From: Plasmodiophora brassicae
Taxonomy: Eukaryota; Endomyxa; Phytomyxea; Plasmodiophorida; Plasmodiophoridae
Assembly: GCA_039704465.1 (NCBI GenBank)
Contig: JASFAU010000005.1
Location: 930,001-994,000, forward strand
Length of the DNA: 64,000 nucleotides
Direction: 5' to 3'
Made by a program: the position numbers and the translations under genes. Positions 11,857-22,298 of the stretch are shown here, piece by piece. Within the stretch, counting starts at the first letter, position 1. Each line of letters opens with the position of its first letter. The notes below the pieces were generated by a model, which made no database searches, was not told the DNA's origin, and saw nothing but the letters and a program-made list of their open reading frames with translations.

Positions 11857-12363
11857 TCAGGAATGAGCCCGGTAGACGCACACGGCCATATGCCGTTTCA
11901 GTGAGCTGTTGGCCGTGTATGCCGCATCGCAACCAGCTGCCCCGCATCGGAACGGACGCTCGCCTGTGTGGACACGCTGATGATTCATCAGATGTCGCAT
12001 TGTCACGAAAGTCTTGTCGCAGACAGAGCACGGGATCGGTTTGGTCTGCTCGTGCAGATACATGTGTGACTTGAGCGAGAATGCGCGCGTGAACGTCTTG
12101 AGACAGACGTGGCAGGTCAGTCGGGACGCAGCGTCATCTGAGAGCTGGCAATTGAGCGCCACCGTCTGTTCAGGACTGGCATCGCTGTATGTCGGGGAAA
12201 CCACCGGAACGGGCTGTACGGGCACTTGCCTCGTCTGCACTGGTTTGAAGGCTGACGCAGTAGATACCAATGAAGCAGACGGAACATAGGTCAACGTCGC
12301 GAGTGGCCGGAATGGGATATGACCAAAGAGGAAAGGATGTGGGCCTTGCGATGACAGCGACAT
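11857..12363 (-). CDS. Three-finger C2H2 zinc-finger protein, copy B
   Basis: A single-exon frame of 168 residues. Three C2H2 fingers match copy A almost position for position: CHVCLKTFTRAFSLKSHMYLH, CSVCDKTFVTMRHLMNHQRVH and CGAAGCDAAYTANSSLKRHMAVC. The phrases FTRAFSLK and AAYTANSSLKRHMAVC are identical between copies, while the N-terminal 85 residues have diverged. This is a local tandem duplication. Probably a transcription factor; no target can be inferred. Confidence 0.85.
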   Translation of the reverse strand: MSLSSQGPHPFLFGHIPFRPLATLTYVPSASLVSTASAFKPVQTRQVPVQPVPVVSPTYSDASPEQTVALNCQLSDDAASRLTCHVCLKTFTRAFSLKSHMYLHEQTKPIPCSVCDKTFVTMRHLMNHQRVHTGERPFRCGAAGCDAAYTANSSLKRHMAVCVYRAHS

Positions 12364-12781
12364 CCGTCACAGCAACAGATATAAACAATATAAAATAGCA
12401 AGACTGCTTAATACGTTGCACACAATTTCGAGAATGATTGCCACTGATACTGATCTGATACCCCGTAGTGGTACCTACAGCAGCGGCATTGACTCAACGC
12501 GCGCAACCGCTGAACCCCCGAACGAACACGTGTCTGCTGCGGACAACCCCAGTGTGATTCACGCTTACGTACTTGATCCATACGTAACGACAGATGTGAA
12601 CCACGGTTGACACAACGGCACCAAGGTACCCATGCGGCTGAGGTTGGCTGTCACGGTGTCACCCCTTGTCGTATCTATCGCCCGCCTGCGTTTTTTCCTT
12701 CTCGTAGACGCCGTTTTTTGGAGGCTCGTATAGCCCGGAGGGCTGTGGCAGTCAGTCGCGTTTCTGCTGCCGGTTGCTGCT
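12364..12781. other. Divergent promoter region
   Basis: About 420 bases between zinc-finger copy B (-) and the syntaxin gene (+). No gene seen; A/T content rises just upstream of copy B. Confidence 0.5.
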
Positions 12782-13808
12782 ATGGCGACTCGGAACCTGA
12801 CGGCCCGCTTCATTGCCGAGCGTGACCATTATCGGTCGTTCGGTGCCGGCATGGACGTTGGCGTTCGTAACGACGACGGCGATGACCAGGAAAGCCTGCT
12901 GGGCGGTAACGCGAGCGGTCCGGTGTCGAGTGCCCCGCCGATCTGGGTGGGCATCGTCGACGAAATCGAGGCACATTTGAAAGAGATCGCCTCCGGAATG
13001 GCGAATCTGGCTACGCTTCACGATAAGCGGCTGAAGGTCAACTTTGACGATGACGACGAAGAGCAGGATAGGAAAATCGATGCACTCGCGTCAGACATCA
13101 CCAGAGTAATTGATGCGACCTGTCCTTTGTCCACCGAACCTGACAATGCTTCGTAGCTGGTCAGGAAAGCCGAGGCCAAGCTGAAGAAGATCGCATCGGT
13201 GGGTAACACATCGGCGAATGCGCTGTCGCAGGAGGAGAGAACAACGCGGTTCAACGTCATGCGGTCGCTTGGCACCAAACTTTCGAATCAGTCGAAACAG
13301 TTCCGGCAGATGCAGAAGGACTTCCTCATGCGTGCGTTGCTGTTACTGTTTCGTCAGCAGCGTTGTGTTCACAAGGGATGTATTAATAGGCCTCCAACGG
13401 CGGAACGCCACAGCCAACAAGTTCTTCGACGACGAGGACGACAGCAAGCGCCGCTCTTTCGAGGAGGGGTTGGATACTGGGTTCACTGAATCGCAGCTCA
13501 TGCAGCTGGAAGAGGCCAAGCAGAGCATGGACGAAAGAGAACGAGAGATCGCCCGGATCGCGCAGTCCATCAACGATTTGGCAATGGTGTTCCGAGAGCT
13601 CTCCGTGCTGGTCGTCGAGCAGGGATCCGTCCTGGACCGCATCGACTACAACATCGAGCAGTCCATGCACACGGTCAAGGCCGGCACGGCCGAACTCATC
13701 AAAGCCGAGGAGTACCAGAAACGCGGCAAGTCCCTGGTCTGCATCATCATCCTCATTGCCCTTATCATCATCTGCCTCCTCATTCTAATATTCCGGCGAC
13801 GATCCTGA
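12782..13808 (+). CDS. Syntaxin-16/Tlg2-type Qa-SNARE
   Basis: Exons 12782-13105, 13157-13331 and 13390-13808 give 305 residues. The N-terminus (ATRNLTARFIAERDHYR) matches the syntaxin-16/Tlg2 N-peptide that binds the SM protein Vps45 (family knowledge). An Habc-like helical region follows, with LHDKRLKVNFDDDDEEQDRKID resembling the 'LH..hl..p.F.d...eE..Ie' signature. The SNARE helix (INDLAMVFRELSVLVVEQGSVLDRIDYNIEQS) carries the central Gln, and a C-terminal anchor is followed by RRRS. It acts in endosome-to-Golgi membrane fusion. Both introns (51 and 58 bases) have clear branch signals. Confidence 0.92.
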
Positions 13809-14390
13809 TGTCTCTGGTGTAATATACAGTTGTAATATTCCGCTGTGTCGGTCGTGTGCGCCGCAGAACCAGTGTGCCAAGACTGCGAAGCTGCACCTCG
13901 TCACTTGCGAACTGCGCACTGCTACTACATATCACATATGGTATCTGTGCAATGGCATTTGGGAGAAAGGGAGGTCGCAAGTTGGTTGGTATGGGAGAAA
14001 GGGAGGTCGTTGGTCACGTCGGCAACGATACGTCGTAGAGATCGGGCGGGTTCCGACCGCGTTATGTATCTTTTGGCAGTGGGCGTGGCGCGTCCTCCCG
14101 TCCGGACGGCGACTGGGGAATATCGTTACGGCGGCGGTGTTTCGGTTACAAGCGGGAGCGGCCCGCTGGTGGGGTTGACTATGAGTCAGGAGCGGCGCCC
14201 TTTGATTGTCAGTCTGTGACTGAGGCACACAACGCGCGAACCACCAGGCGCAGGAGTCGCGGCGAGCCTGTGCTTGGACGGCTGTGTGCAGGAAGGCAGG
14301 GCAGACAGACGCGCGGCAAACTGTTCTGTGTACATACTCTGTGGGGTGCGTTCCTGCTGCGCTCGTGTCCCACTATTGCCCGTGCCCGTG
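13809..14390. other. Intergenic with a short direct repeat
   Basis: About 580 bases, no gene supported. It contains a 17-base direct repeat (GGGAGAAAGGGAGGTCG) near 13961 and again near 13998, purine-rich, upstream of the next zinc-finger gene. Confidence 0.5.
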
Positions 14391-15311
14391 ATGGATCCTT
14401 CCTCGGCCTGCCTGGGGCGCATGAATATGTTCGACCTGTCTAGGCCGGTCGCCTACGAAACGCCCGACTCCTGCCTGCCTGACTCATTATCGTTCGTCGA
14501 CGGCCTAGGAGGGTTCCACTCGTCGTCGTTCGTACTACCCCGCGACAACGCCAACATGATGCTAAACCCGAACCCGCCTGCCTGGTCCGAGTTCTCCGCA
14601 TCGTACAACTCGCTCGACTCGCCGTTCCTCGCTGTCGAAGTACCACTACGATCACTGAACGGCAACACAATGCCCAGCGGTCCGCACAACAGCCTGCTCA
14701 TGCCGATTGGGGCACCACCCAAACCGGCTCGGCGCCGAAACAGTGACACGGACGCAGGAGCAACAACAGCGCCCAACGGGAAGAAGATGTTCGCATGCAT
14801 ACAGGTATGCTTGGTGGTTACGATAACCGCTAAGACTGTGTACTTATGTCGAGGTGTGTCTGGATCAGTGCTCCAAAGTGTTCAGCCGAGGGAACAACCT
14901 GCAAGCGCACATGAGGATCCACACAGGAGAGATGCCGTATCTCTGTGAGCACTGCCCCAAGAGCTTCGCGCGTCGATCAGGCCTGTCACGGCACCAGCGA
15001 ACACACACGGTAGATGACGCGCATACGCGTGAACGTTCAATCGTTGCTGACTCTATTGTCACTCCCAGGGTGAAAAACCACTTCAGTGCCCGCAATGTGA
15101 AAAGAGCTTCGCTGACAGCTCGAACCTATCACGGCACCTGCGCTTGCACAGCGGCGAACGACCCTTCTCCTGCGATATTTGCTTCAAGCGATTTTCTTGG
15201 GTAGGTGGCACCGCTGTACCCTGTCATAGGCCCGTCGCTGAGCATCGGTCACTGCTGTCTTAGAAATCGAGCCTTGAATGGCATCTACGGTCGCATAATA
15301 ATGAAAATTGA
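14391..15311 (+). CDS. Four-finger C2H2 zinc-finger protein
   Basis: Exons 14391-14804, 14854-15009, 15069-15200 and 15264-15311 give 249 residues in frame. The first ~125 residues are disordered (Ser/Pro/Asn-rich). Then come four fingers: [64 protein letters not shown] and [21 protein letters not shown], with HTGE(K/M)P linkers. Introns fall within finger units: one splits the linker, one splits finger 4 after FSW. The array resembles Krüppel-type regulators, but the orthologue cannot be named. The last 16 residues are seen only after splicing, which supports the model. Confidence 0.87.
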
Positions 15312-15502
15312 TCATATAGATGTGGTCCAACCCTGTTGGGAAGGAGCCGCTGTCCCGTGCCACCCTGTACTATATTACCCACGCCTGGAAATACACTAAC
15401 CGTAGTTAACTAACCATAGCCCATTCGCGCTTTGTGTCGGACAGCACACCAATTCGTATTTCGGTTGCCCTCGCGAATGCCGCTAACGTACGTAGAGTAT
15501 AT

Positions 15503-16110
15503 TTATCGGTGTTCACTATCGGCATCTCGTGCCTGCTCCGAGCCCAGCGTACTATCTTGTTTCATGATCCGTTTCAGCTTGCCTGACATGCGCTTCCTGT
15601 ACATTGGCTTGGACAATTTGGACGAAGACCGCACTTTCCCTTGTTTCGACGATCTCTTCTTGGTCGGACGCACAAACAGCCCTCCGCAGCACGATTCTTC
15701 AGGAGCTTCTGGCTGCCGGACGACGATCTCTAATTGCAGGACACAGTCAGTTGAGCAAATGTACGCCGAAATTGCAGGGCACACCTACTCGTTAACTCTT
15801 TCGACGACTTGCCATCGCTCGCCACCGATATTGACTTAATGGCCGCATTGTACATGTCATCCCAATGGTCCGCGGACGACGGTATACCAACACCGCGATT
15901 ATCCTGCTTAACCTCCACAGTTATAGACGTTGAATCACCTTGGGAATGCTTTCCGAGGCCCTGTCCGGGCTTCCAGCCCATCTTCTGCATCAGCTTCATG
16001 GCATCCATGACGACGCACTCAGCCCGTTGGTCCGCCACGGTGTCCGCAGTCTCCGCAGGCCCGCCCGGCCCAGGCCATGAAACTTCAGCCACACTCGGTT
16101 CTGGCCTGGC
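15503..16110 (-). CDS. G-patch domain protein (start uncertain)
   Basis: Two exons, about 16110-15789 and 15729-15503, joined by a 59-base intron with a CTGAC branch signal. Residues MDAMKLMQKMGWKPGQGLGKHSQG form a G-patch, a glycine-rich helix that binds and activates DEAH-box RNA helicases (family knowledge). The C-terminal half is basic (PTKKRSSKQGKVRSSSKLSKPMYRKR), suggesting nuclear location or RNA binding. No ATG lies in frame at the 5' end before the Ala/Pro-rich segment; either an unseen 5' exon exists or translation starts at MDAMK. I cannot assign it to a named G-patch family. Confidence 0.65.
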
Positions 16111-16244
16111 ATGTGATTCCAACCTTGCCACTCCGCATGGCTCAATATTTACAGCCCAGACGCTGCAAGGTACGGTATGACGGTATCGGGCGCGCCCGGA
16201 TCGCGCGGTACTAGGAAGGATTCCATATCGGTTAAGCGCTCCGT

Positions 16245-17128
16245 ATGGAACCAGCTCGCGTTGTCGAGGACGTCGACGTGCCGATCACGGCGCCGGTTGA
16301 CGATCAGCACTTCTCGAAGGACGGGAAGGGGACGAAGGCCATTGAAGAGATTCCCATTATTGGGTTCCTGCAATCCGCCAAGCATGCACATGCCGGTGAT
16401 ACGGACAGAGCATTGCGGGCGGCCGCCAAGTGCTCCTCAGCAACCATCCACGCAGGGACAATGCTTGCCGCTGCGGTTGCTACGGGAGGCCTCAGTAACG
16501 CGACTTTGTCCTTCCTCGCGATCCTCTTTTAGATTCGGTGATAACCCTTACCTAGGTCTACCTGCAACATTAACGCTGGGTGCTGTTGCCGGTGGTGTTG
16601 GACTGGCATCCGAACTCGCGTTTAAGCAGCAGATCGAGGTATTTGTGTTCATGGAGCTTGCTGAGGTACGTCTGAGCCAGAACACTGGGGCAGGACCCGG
16701 AAGTCCAGGGCCACCTGTCGAACCCAACCGGCACTGACCTCGGTATGTCGCTGGCTTTCGGGTCAGCGCTTGGCGTGGTTGGCGGGGCAGGCAGTACACT
16801 CGCCAAAGGCATGTTGAGGGAGGCCGGCGTGCAAGGCGCCAAAGCGCACGCCACTCGCTTCGTAACCGGCCAGTCCATGAACCAATTGCAAGTTGCTCCC
16901 GTCCGGCGCGAGATCAAGGCCGCGGTCAAGCAGGAGGTGACGTCACGCTCGAAAGAAGCGACGACCCGACCCGCGCGTCGCTCCGCTCGCCGCCGGTCCT
17001 CACACAAACGATCGAACGCCGAAATGGCTGGCGGTTCGATCGCTGCAGGTGACAGAAGTCATCGGCCTCGGAAGGTCTCCAGACGCAACAGGGACAAGCA
17101 CGTCCCTTACCAGCCTGACTTCAACTGA
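16245..17128 (+). CDS. Glycine-rich hydrophobic protein with basic tail
   Basis: Exons 16245-16494, 16556-16638 and 16694-17128 join in frame to 255 residues. The middle contains Gly/Ala-rich hydrophobic segments (TMLAAAVATGGL, GAVAGGVGLASELA, AFGSALGVVGGAGS) typical of glycine-zipper membrane or aggregation motifs. The C-terminal 60 residues are very basic (PARRSARRRSSHKR). An element before the zipper, SAKHAHAGDTDRALRAAAK, resembles a repeated 'GD...A...' element I recall in uncharacterised animal and protist proteins with glycine-zipper segments. No function is claimed. A membrane or membrane-remodelling role is possible. Confidence 0.65.
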
Positions 17129-17495
17129 GAGGGACATGCCGCACATCACGCTCAGATGCAGAACAAACAGTATAGCGAGCGCTGCCTGTATGATAAAGGG
17201 TTCCTTAGCGATGTACGCGAGAGGTTCTCGACCACGAATCGTCGAAGGGCGCCCGGTGCTGGATCGCGCTGGTGCACGGGCGCCGGTTCGCAGCAGTACG
17301 CCGTCCAGCGGCCGGCCACTCCAACATCGTCGCCGTTCGTCGTCGCGCTGGCCTGGTAACCGTGGCCGGCGCAGAATTCAGACCCTGGGCCTGGCTCCAG
17401 TCCGGGGCTGCAGCCTGGTTCCCCAGTCGCACCGACGCGCCACTGACCGAGATCGGGTTTGTGCCAGGCGCCGCAGGTTTCTGCACGTGACGCGG
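17129..17495. other. Convergent intergenic region
   Basis: About 370 bases between the 3' ends of the glycine-rich gene (+) and the coiled-coil gene (-). No gene supported; presumed 3' untranslated regions. Confidence 0.45.
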
Positions 17496-18245
17496 TCAGT
17501 CCGGTGCGATCTGCGCGTCGGCATATACGATGGTTACCCGGCGCACAGTGCTGATTGTCGGATGCAACGACGTGTATGCCACCGTCGACGACGAAGCCGC
17601 ACGTGAGCGGGGAATCGATGTGGGTGCACCTTCGAGGATCGGCTCCCCGCAGACGGCAATGACGGCGGTGTCTTTAATGGAGTGTGCGGGTTTTGGTGGC
17701 GGTGCAACGTTCGGGAAGGCATCTTTCGACCATTCGGCTGCGAGGTGTTGTTCGACGGCGTTGAAAGCGAGGCGCTGACGAAGGTGCTTGATCTCAGCCG
17801 TGTTGGCGATGATCTCTGCCTGAAATGCCTCGACAAGTTTACGAAGTCGGGTGACGGTGTCGGGATCGTTGGGGACAGGTTCGGCAGCGTCTACCGACCG
17901 CATGGGAGTCACGGTGACGTTCATGATCGTCTGGGCATCTGCCTTGTGTTTCAAGCCGGAGTCATTAGACGACCGGATCAGGTCGCGCAAGTACTGGACG
18001 CGACGATCCGATTGGTGGCGACGCCATTCCGACTCCTGCAGGCGGCGTTGCATTTGCATGAGGTCCTTCGTCAGCTGACGCGCACGACGGCAAGACGCGT
18101 TGTTGTTGCACATCGGATGGCCTAACGGTTTCGTTGCCGATGGAAGTGAGCTTGACCCTGGAGGCGTTCCGGGCCGCGACCCCTTCGGGGACGACCATCC
18201 AACCGGTTCTGGAGATCGACACTCTGCTCTGCACCATTGCTGCAT
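17496..18245 (-). CDS. Coiled-coil protein, unknown function
   Basis: A continuous frame, read from the Met at 18245 (MQQWCRAECRS). It includes about 130 residues of Gln/Arg/Glu-rich heptad-like sequence (RQLTKDLMQMQRRLQESEWRR and VTRLRKLVEAFQAEIIANTAEIKHLRQRL) and a Ser/Thr/Pro-rich tail. Other Mets downstream, for example MCNNNASC, are also possible starts. No domain recognised beyond the coiled coil. No introns are needed. Confidence 0.55.
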   Translation of the reverse strand: MQQWCRAECRSPEPVGWSSPKGSRPGTPPGSSSLPSATKPLGHPMCNNNASCRRARQLTKDLMQMQRRLQESEWRRHQSDRRVQYLRDLIRSSNDSGLKHKADAQTIMNVTVTPMRSVDAAEPVPNDPDTVTRLRKLVEAFQAEIIANTAEIKHLRQRLAFNAVEQHLAAEWSKDAFPNVAPPPKPAHSIKDTAVIAVCGEPILEGAPTSIPRSRAASSSTVAYTSLHPTISTVRRVTIVYADAQIAPD

Positions 18246-18697
18246 CGGCAAAGATACGATGAAGATTGTGTACCGCGACACGATCGGATTTCCCCCACTG
18301 ATAAACGCCGGCCACAACCGGACATCAACCACGAGATTCTGCGTCCTAACTCCTAACCCAGAGGCGTATTCTCTCAGCGCCCATCTATGCTCTTACATCA
18401 ACCACGTCCTCCCCGGCAACGTGCCTGTGTCTGAATCCCGTCTGCGGACTGAAGGGCCAAAGCATCCAACCACCTTCCTCCCGGTAACTTGGCAAGTATT
18501 CATGGCTGTTTTTACCTACAGGTTGAATTAAACTGGAGACAGTCCGCTAGTGGCTGACGTCGACATGGACGCGATCAGAAACATGTTAATGTCAGCGTAC
18601 CATTTACCACCCGTGCTCCAAATCGAAGGCTCAACGGAAAAGTGTATGTACAGAAAGTAGCGGCGCAGGCAGCGGACTCCGTGGCGGACTCCGCGGG
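18246..18697. other. Divergent promoter region
   Basis: About 450 bases between the coiled-coil gene (-) and TGS1 (+). A small plus-strand frame from 18565 (MDAIRNMLMSAYH...) stops after about 30 codons and is not supported as a gene. Confidence 0.45.
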
Positions 18698-19780
18698 ATG
18701 TCGCTCGATCCGACAGCCGACCTAGAACAGCATCGCCCCAGGAAACGGTCACGATCATCTGGCGGGTCAGCCATTGTCCATTGGTCGCGATGTAACTGCC
18801 GACGTCTCGAATGGGTCATCTGATATTACGCTGACGCAGTTTCCAGGGTTTCGAAGTACTTTGCCTTTACTGTCCGCAACTAGCGCTGACGAATGTGATC
18901 GACGGACGAGTGATGGCCACGATTCCGAGCAGTCGTGTGTACTTAACGCCGTTGGTACTCCATCTGGCGTTGGCGTCATCAGCTTGAAATACTGGCGGCA
19001 ACGGCGTTTCCTATTCAGCAGGTCAAACCGAGGGGTTGGCTGTCTCTCAGGTATCTTTAACGTGGTACAGATTCGACGAAGGCGTACATCTGGACGCGGA
19101 ATCGTTCTATTCAGTGACACCAGAAGCGATCGCAGACCATATTGCCGAACGGTGTGCTGCTGGAGTCGTCATTGATGCGTTCTGCGGCGCTGGGGGCAAC
19201 GCCATAGCGGTCGGAATCGTTTCGTTAATGCCTGACTCCAGGTACTGACCAATTTCGTTTCCAGTTCGCCAAGGTCTGCAGCCTCGTCATTGCCATCGAT
19301 GTACGTTCGAATTGCAGTCTGCGACCCAATGCCTCTGACATTTCGCGCCAGATCGACCCGAACCGGATCGCCATTGCGCGACACAACGCGATGTTATATG
19401 GAGTTGCCGACCGCATCGAGTTCATCGTTGGGGACTTCCTGCAACTATCGCGATCGTTATCCGGAGACGTTGTGTTCCTGTCGCCGCCATGGGGTGGGCC
19501 CAACTACTTGGAGGCGGAGACATTCGACATCGCTAGGAATATGGACCCGGACGGCGTACGTGTCTTCGAGGCCGCACGGCGCTTGACGCCGAACGTTTGT
19601 TACTTCCTACCGCGCAATGTGGACATGGCGCAGGTCGTGGCGCTGGCCGGGCCTGACGAAGTTGTCGAGATCGAAACCAACTACGTTCGCAACGCGGTCA
19701 AGTCTGTCACGGCGTACTATGCGGGACTCGCCGCGTCACCGATCTGTATCGAGACCCTGCCGCATGACGACGAGCAATAA
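18698..19780 (+). CDS. TGS1: Trimethylguanosine synthase (snRNA/snoRNA cap hypermethylase)
   Basis: Five exons (18698-18791, 18847-19021, 19071-19209, 19265-19300, 19352-19780) sum to exactly 291 codons. TGS1 converts m7G caps of snRNAs, snoRNAs and telomerase RNA to m2,2,7G using SAM (family knowledge). Visible motifs: [22 protein letters not shown] motif [14 protein letters not shown], motif [21 protein letters not shown], catalytic-pocket [13 protein letters not shown], and later [13 protein letters not shown]. The N-terminus is short (~100 residues) with a basic NLS-like RPRKRSRS, so it is closer to yeast Tgs1 than to the long animal form. The third intron has a weak donor (GTCGGA), but 55-base length and frame support it. 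Confidence 0.93.
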
Positions 19781-19922
19781 CACAATACAATGTGCATTGC
19801 GCGGCCCAGCCGACCCGGAGGACTGGATTGTTCCTGGTCCCGAACCGAAATTGCCGCTCCGATCCGTCCGCGGGCGAGTCGGGACGGCCGTGATCACTTT
19901 TTCGTTGGCGCTAGCTGTTGCC

Positions 19923-20399
19923 ATGGCCGTTCCACGCGCTCGAACGTGCTGCTGGGTGTTCTCTCTGTCGGCGGCGCTGAAGATCTTGTCGTTCGCGAGC
20001 TTTGTCTTTGGAGCCGTGTATCTGACGGTGGCTTTCGGGGCAGTGTCTCCGCGGGACCGGACGAGCCCATACCATAGGGTTGTTTACGATGACTCAAACT
20101 ACAAGACAGCACAGGCCCTCGCGGGCGCTTCCTTCCTACTCGTCGGTATCGCGTTGCTCATTGCCGCCCTGACCAAAAGCCTGCTGTGGACCAAGGTGGC
20201 CCTTGCCGCCACTGTTATCGCGGTCATTAATGACCTCGCTTCCGTGTTCTTCTTCCAGTACTGGTACCGGATCATCGACCTCGCTGTCGTCGTCTACTGC
20301 AGCTACATCGTTTGGTCGTTCCACGAGATGCTAAAAGAGGGGCACAAAGGCGTCCTTCCCAGTCCCGCAACAATCAGTCACTCGGGCTATCGGTTCTAA
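19923..20399 (+). CDS. Four-TM family protein, array copy 1
   Basis: An intronless 158-residue protein with four hydrophobic helices and the family layout: a short N-terminus with a Cys cluster (RARTCCWVFSLSAALKIL), a loop with NYKTAQAL, helix 3 after LTKSLLWTKVALAA, and a conserved end (YCSYIVWSFHEMLKE followed by P-S-G-Y-R-F). The start is set by alignment with copies 2-4, where Met lies 9-11 residues before the Cys cluster. This copy has lost part of the CCCGCSLPTAM motif. Reminiscent of small tetraspan (MARVEL/DUF-like) membrane families; function unknown. Confidence 0.8.
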   Translation: MAVPRARTCCWVFSLSAALKILSFASFVFGAVYLTVAFGAVSPRDRTSPYHRVVYDDSNYKTAQALAGASFLLVGIALLIAALTKSLLWTKVALAATVIAVINDLASVFFFQYWYRIIDLAVVVYCSYIVWSFHEMLKEGHKGVLPSPATISHSGYRF

Positions 20400-21104
20400 A
20401 CCAACGAATGGACACATCGTTCGTCATATTGTCGCAATACATATGAACACCTCGTTCGCCATATATTGTCGCAGTGTCCTCCGCATTGTAGCTAATCTGC
20501 TCGAGCCAGTATCCCAATATCGTTTATCATCTCCATCCCATCCTCCATCATTGACGTCAGCCACGCCACGTCATCGCCGAGGCAGATCGCATTCTCGTTT
20601 CAGCGCTTTCTCAAACTCCCTTCGGGTGATCTTGGAGTTCCGTGATAACTGTTTGGTGTTCCAACGCTTTTTTCTCTGTTGGTTCAAGGTCGTTTGCACT
20701 ATAAATGTTTGCAAAGGTTGTTGCTATCTCTTCCGCTTCGAGAGCGGCTCTTTTCGTTTTGAGCGTTCGTGATGTGCGTTTACGGATTCCGCCTGGATGG
20801 ATGCGACGATGACCCGGTATGAACGTCCCGTCAGATCGGCGTGGACGTCACCAGGGTCCAGGCAGATCTCCGCGTTCTACATGGCAGAAACGCCAAAACC
20901 GCTTGCGGCGACAGCGGCGCGCCGGTGGCGACGTGACACTGGGCTATTATTAGTGGATGTGACTGCATGTCCCGCGTTGACGGGCAACGGGATCATGGGG
21001 ACGGACGGAGGGTCTATTGCGGGCACCCCTGGCTGTTCACCGTTGCGGGATTCCGGACGCCGGACGCCGGTTCTCATTCTCGTTCTCGGTGGGTTGGTGT
21101 TGCC
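20400..21104. other. Spacer within the four-TM array
   Basis: About 700 bases between array copies 1 and 2. It contains an imperfect direct repeat (20408-20440 and 20442-20475) but no supported gene. The segment just before copy 2 ends in the family-typical GTTGCCATGG start context. Confidence 0.5.
20408..20475. repeat. Imperfect ~34-base tandem duplication
   Basis: Two adjacent units beginning ATGGACACATCGTTCGTC and ATGAACACCTCGTTCGCC, both continuing into a TATTGTCGCA core, just after the stop of array copy 1. Confidence 0.7.
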
Positions 21105-21590
21105 ATGGGAATCCAGCGCGCTCGGTCATGCTGCTGCGGGTGCTCGCTGCCAACGGCAATGAGGATCTTCGCGGCGCTCCACATCCTGGCGGGCATCTTC
21201 TTTATCTGGTGTGCTGCGATACCGCTGCCCCCGCGCATTGAGATGACGCAAGACCAACGGGACTTCTTCGACCAGCACCCGAACTACAAGACTGTGCTGT
21301 ATATCGGGAGCGCTGTCAGCCTGGCCGTCGGTGCCGTGTTCCTGGCCGCCGTCTCCTCAAGGAGTTTGGGGTTCGCCGGGATTGCTGTTTTGGCGAATGC
21401 CCTCGCGATCGTTTCGACCGTAGCCAACATGGTCTATGCCTTCAACGGGGCCCAGGTCGTCGTGCTGGCAATCAACGTGTACTTCTGCTACGTCGTGTGG
21501 TCGTTCTATGAGATGCTCAAGGAAGAGCGGATGGGCACCCTGCCCACGCCTGCCGCCGTCACCTTCACAGCTGGGTACCCGCGCCAGTAA
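21105..21590 (+). CDS. Four-TM family protein, array copy 2
   Basis: Intronless, 161 residues. Begins MGIQRARSCCCGCSLPTAM, the full Cys-rich family signature. Four hydrophobic helices follow, with the loop NYKTVLYIGSAVSLAVG and the tail VYFCYVVWSFYEMLKEE...GYPRQ. It shares start context, length and intronless structure with copies 1 and 3. The Cys cluster next to helix 1 could be palmitoylated or bind metal (inference). Confidence 0.85.
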   Translation: MGIQRARSCCCGCSLPTAMRIFAALHILAGIFFIWCAAIPLPPRIEMTQDQRDFFDQHPNYKTVLYIGSAVSLAVGAVFLAAVSSRSLGFAGIAVLANALAIVSTVANMVYAFNGAQVVVLAINVYFCYVVWSFYEMLKEERMGTLPTPAAVTFTAGYPRQ

Positions 21591-21730
21591 GGTCTTCACC
21601 GATCAATACACCATCCTCGTCGCCAGGCGAGGCCATTTGCCGTTCAGAAAACGTACCCAGTACCGCTAGACTATGATGCGCCAGCTACGGGCGATTTCGT
21701 CGTTACCGCCATGGTCGGTAGAACAGGATG

Positions 21731-22110
21731 GCCATCCAAGTCAAGAAGGCTGCAGCGGATGTTACGACGAAGGCACTAAGCAAGGCGGCGTGCGAGAAGC
21801 CTCTCAAGTCGATCGGCCAGCTGCGAGAAGTTGAGGAAGAGTGCCAGACACCGGTGTCTGCTGGCAAACTCTCTCAGCCGTCGGACGGTACTTCCGTGTC
21901 AGCGAACGCTCTTTGGAACGATGCATCGTTCTATATTTGGTGCGGGTATGCTGCTGATGCACCGTTCACCACAGCGCTTGCCCGGTCGAACTCGGTGGTC
22001 AACGCATCCCAATCCGTTCCGGCATGGAACGCAACAATCGCAATGACTTTGCCGGCAAGGGAGTACTGGCGTCCGACCCATGAATGCATTGTGCGACATG
22101 CAACAGGCAC
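21731..22110 (+). pseudogene. Probable decayed four-TM copy (relic 1)
   Basis: An ATG in good context begins MAIQ, as in copy 3, but the following residues no longer match. Near 21925-21965 the frame reads ASFYIWCGYAADAP, recalling copy 2's GIFFIWCAAIPLPP at both protein and DNA level. No run of four hydrophobic helices remains. It lies between intact copies 2 and 3. Interpreted as a heavily decayed duplicate; an unrelated short gene cannot be excluded. Confidence 0.4.
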
Positions 22111-22298
22111 CGCAGACCGATCACACTGCCCGCAGTCACCGCCCAATACGATGGTAAATTCCCATAACAATGGCGTAAGGAACCCCCTTCTGGCACACAC
22201 TATTGCGGATTGTGAGTGTCAAGATGATACTGCCGTCTGGCGCTGAGTCGGCCTGCCGCCTCACGAAGGCCTTACCGTTTCCGGCGGTGCTGCTGTCA

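Noticed and set aside
18528..18758. Minus-strand frame upstream of TGS1
   Set aside because: It overlaps the supported first exon of TGS1 and shows no recognisable feature.
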